Shown: piece by piece, positions 14,180 to 15,948 of the stretch | Layout: every line of letters begins with the position of its first letter | Position numbering within the stretch: the first letter of the stretch is position 1 | NCBI GenBank assembly: GCA_947374125.1 | Contig: CANCAR010000042.1 | Span: 1-15,948 of the forward strand | Source: Hyphomicrobiales bacterium | Lineage (GTDB): Bacteria; Pseudomonadota; Alphaproteobacteria; Rhizobiales; Beijerinckiaceae | Length of the DNA stretch: 15,948 nucleotides | Reading direction: 5' to 3' | Notes under the pieces: generated by a model | What the model saw: only the letters and a program-made list of their open reading frames with translations | Database searches by the model: none | Told to the model about the DNA's origin: nothing | Translations under genes and position numbers: made by a program

Positions 14180-15948
14180 TTACCGCTGTTCATTGACGGT
14201 TTTTTCGACCATATCGTAGAAATCTCTGGAAAAAACATGCGGTTGGCCTAGAGGCCTGTCTTTAATATCGATCCGCAAGCCGTTGCGTAGCAACTTGCGT
14301 CGCTCGGTATCGCCTGCCAATTGAACGGACTTTCGGATAAACTCATCGATTGAAAAACAAGCAAGATCACCCAATCCGGCATTGGTTAGATTGGAATAGC
14401 TCAGCCGTTCAAAAAAGGCGGGACCTACCAGAGACACGACGGGCACGCCCATAAACATCGATTCACAAGTCGTGGTGCCGCCGGTTTGCGGAAAGGTATC
14501 GAGCGAGATATCCATCTCGTTGTACCACCGCATGTGTCGACCGCGTACGGCGATAAAAATGAGACGGTCCTTGTTAACGCCCTGTTCGGCGAAGGCTTTA
14601 GTCATGGAGTCGACAAAGGCAGGCACCCCTGATTCTGGGCGAACAAACATAAATTTTGATCCTGGCGTTGCTGCCGTAACCTTCGCCCATGTCTCCAACA
14701 CTTTCGGACTATATTTATAGGGATTGTTAGCAGTGCCATAGGTCACAAACCCGTTCCTCTGCGAGGGCAGGATGGGGTTAATCGCCTCGTTCTCGTTAAA
14801 GCCAAGATTGCCCATCGCGACCCATGATTTAGGCATGATGAATGGCTTTTCGATCAATAATGCTGGATCGTCGGGATTGATGAAAGGATCCACCAGAATA
14901 TAGTCGATCGTCTCAAGGCCTGCGGAATGGGGGTAGCCGAGCCAGCTGGCTTGGATCGGTGCAGGTCGATAGGCCATGACTTCGAGCTTGTTCATATCGG
15001 TTGAGCTACCGAGTTCAAACAGCATATCACACCGGTCATTGGCGATGAGTTGAGCTGCGTCGCGATCGGAGATGGCCTTGTGCCAATGGAATTTATCGAC
15101 CCGCGTTTCAAGGTATTTCTGAACGCCATCCGGTTCGTTCCGGCTCCACGAATAGCAATAAAGTTCGAATTTATTGCGATCAATAAACTCAAACAGCGGC
15201 ATCGCAAAATAGGCGACCGGATGATTGCGTAAATCCGAACTCATAATCCCGAGTCGAATCTTGGAACGCTTTTCGAGAATGGCCGGATGGGAGACTGGAT
15301 TGAGCTTCGCTTTTGCCTCCTCAATCCGTCCCCAAATTCGGTGCTGCTCGACGATCTCATGGCGATCCTCGGGCAGCTCGACACGGGCGAGATGGTAATG
15401 CAACGCGTCATGGAGGCTTTCACCCGCCCATTTACGGCCAAGTTCCTTGAACGATCCGAGTTGGCTCACGAGGTCAAAGCGACCCATTCGAACCAGAATA
15501 TTGCGCGCCATTCGCACGAAGCGCGATGGAAGCGCTCCAAGTGACATACCTTTCATAACGGCTTCATAGCCTGCCTGAATATGTTCGGCTTCATTGCCAT
15601 AGCGTGATCGATCAAGACTATTGGCATAATTCATCCAATAAATCGCATTTTGGGGTTCAAGTTCCACTGCACGCTTGTAATGCTTGTTACCTTTTTCGCG
15701 ATCGAACCGGCCCACCGTTTCGGCGAACTGAAAATGCGCCCATGCATCATCAGGTGCCTCCGCAATCCGGTCCTCAAGCAGCTTTTCCGCCTCTTTAAAC
15801 CGGCCAGCACGGCGTAAAACCATAATCCGTGCTTCGATCAAGCGGTGATTGTTTGGCAGTTTTTCGAGCGCCTTTTGAACCATTTCAAAGGCTTCGTCGT
15901 GCTTTTCAAAATCGGTCGCGGCTTTAATCCGGTCAATCCAAGCCGCTA
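14180..15948 (-). CDS. TPR plus family 41 glycosyltransferase, OGT/SPINDLY type (N-terminus beyond window)
   Basis: The frame is open to the right edge with no stop, so at least 588 residues are present and the true start lies outside; an ATG at 15883 is internal to a TPR-like helix. The first 140 or so visible residues contain TPR-like units (LIEARIMVLRRAGRFKEAEK, HYKRAVELEPQNAIYWMNYA). From about nucleotide 15265 leftwards the catalytic half resembles O-GlcNAc transferase: DLRNHPVAYF (His codon at 15221-15223, equivalent to the conserved OGT His), WLGYPHSAGLETIDYILVDP, TYGTANNPYKYSP (position of the UDP-binding Lys) and LDTFPQTGGTTTCESMFMGVP. Such enzymes attach sugar from UDP-GlcNAc or a similar donor to protein Ser/Thr. 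In bacteria, targets are mostly unknown, sometimes flagellins or adhesins. No sugar-synthesis or target gene is visible beside it. Confidence 0.85.
   Translation of the reverse strand, partial: AAWIDRIKAATDFEKHDEAFEMVQKALEKLPNNHRLIEARIMVLRRAGRFKEAEKLLEDRIAEAPDDAWAHFQFAETVGRFDREKGNKHYKRAVELEPQNAIYWMNYANSLDRSRYGNEAEHIQAGYEAVMKGMSLGALPSRFVRMARNILVRMGRFDLVSQLGSFKELGRKWAGESLHDALHYHLARVELPEDRHEIVEQHRIWGRIEEAKAKLNPVSHPAILEKRSKIRLGIMSSDLRNHPVAYFAMPLFEFIDRNKFELYCYSWSRNEPDGVQKYLETRVDKFHWHKAISDRDAAQLIANDRCDMLFELGSSTDMNKLEVMAYRPAPIQASWLGYPHSAGLETIDYILVDPFINPDDPALLIEKPFIMPKSWVAMGNLGFNENEAINPILPSQRNGFVTYGTANNPYKYSPKVLETWAKVTAATPGSKFMFVRPESGVPAFVDSMTKAFAEQGVNKDRLIFIAVRGRHMRWYNEMDISLDTFPQTGGTTTCESMFMGVPVVSLVGPAFFERLSYSNLTNAGLGDLACFSIDEFIRKSVQLAGDTERRKLLRNGLRIDIKDRPLGQPHVFSRDFYDMVEKTVNEQR
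14182..14205 (+). terminator. weak intrinsic terminator candidate for the nuclease gene
   Basis: ACCG and CGGT can form a four-base stem around an 11-base loop, followed directly by six T (14200-14205), 15 bases after the nuclease stop. It lies inside the last codons of the convergent glycosyltransferase gene. The T-run is good but the stem is short. Confidence 0.3.

Overview
The window looks like a chromosomal housekeeping segment from an alphaproteobacterium, most likely of the order Hyphomicrobiales (Rhizobiales). The reasons are the DUF2865 exported protein, the cysS / acetyltransferase / citramalate synthase cluster, the LOG / LysM / Atm1-type exporter / psd / pssA series and the infA-maf-yacG block. 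Base composition is moderate (mid-50s % GC by eye) and fairly even. I see no integrase, transposase, CRISPR array, rRNA or tRNA.

Layout. (1) 1-1694: the last codons of gltX (+), converging on two minus-strand genes for exported cysteine-containing proteins of unknown function (a DUF2865 protein and a 107-residue protein). (2) 1695-5715: a promoter region and then cysS, a GNAT acetyltransferase and cimA on the plus strand. A 90-bp palindromic repeat sits between cysS and the acetyltransferase gene. The cluster ends in a hairpin whose loop contains the cimA stop codon. (3) 5723-7342: minus-strand pirin and LOG-family genes. (4) 7461-13449: a plus-strand run of a membrane-anchored LysM protein, an Atm1-type ABC exporter, psd, pssA, infA, maf and yacG. 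psd/pssA and maf/yacG overlap by ATGA. (5) 13450-15948: a gene for an exported one-HKD phospholipase D-like nuclease (+), converging on a TPR / family 41 glycosyltransferase of the OGT/SPINDLY type (-) that runs off the right edge.

How the genes work together. psd and pssA are consecutive steps of phosphatidylethanolamine synthesis. cysS, infA, gltX and maf serve translation and nucleotide-pool hygiene, and yacG acts on gyrase. cimA feeds isoleucine synthesis from pyruvate. The Atm1-type exporter links glutathione chemistry to Fe-S or metal homeostasis.

I found no convincing new multi-gene system. The parts least explained by known biology are the two exported Cys proteins, the palindromic repeat inside an apparent operon, the exported nuclease with a possible CtrA-type site upstream, and the O-GlcNAc-transferase-like protein with unknown targets. 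Promoter and terminator calls were made by eye and are tentative.
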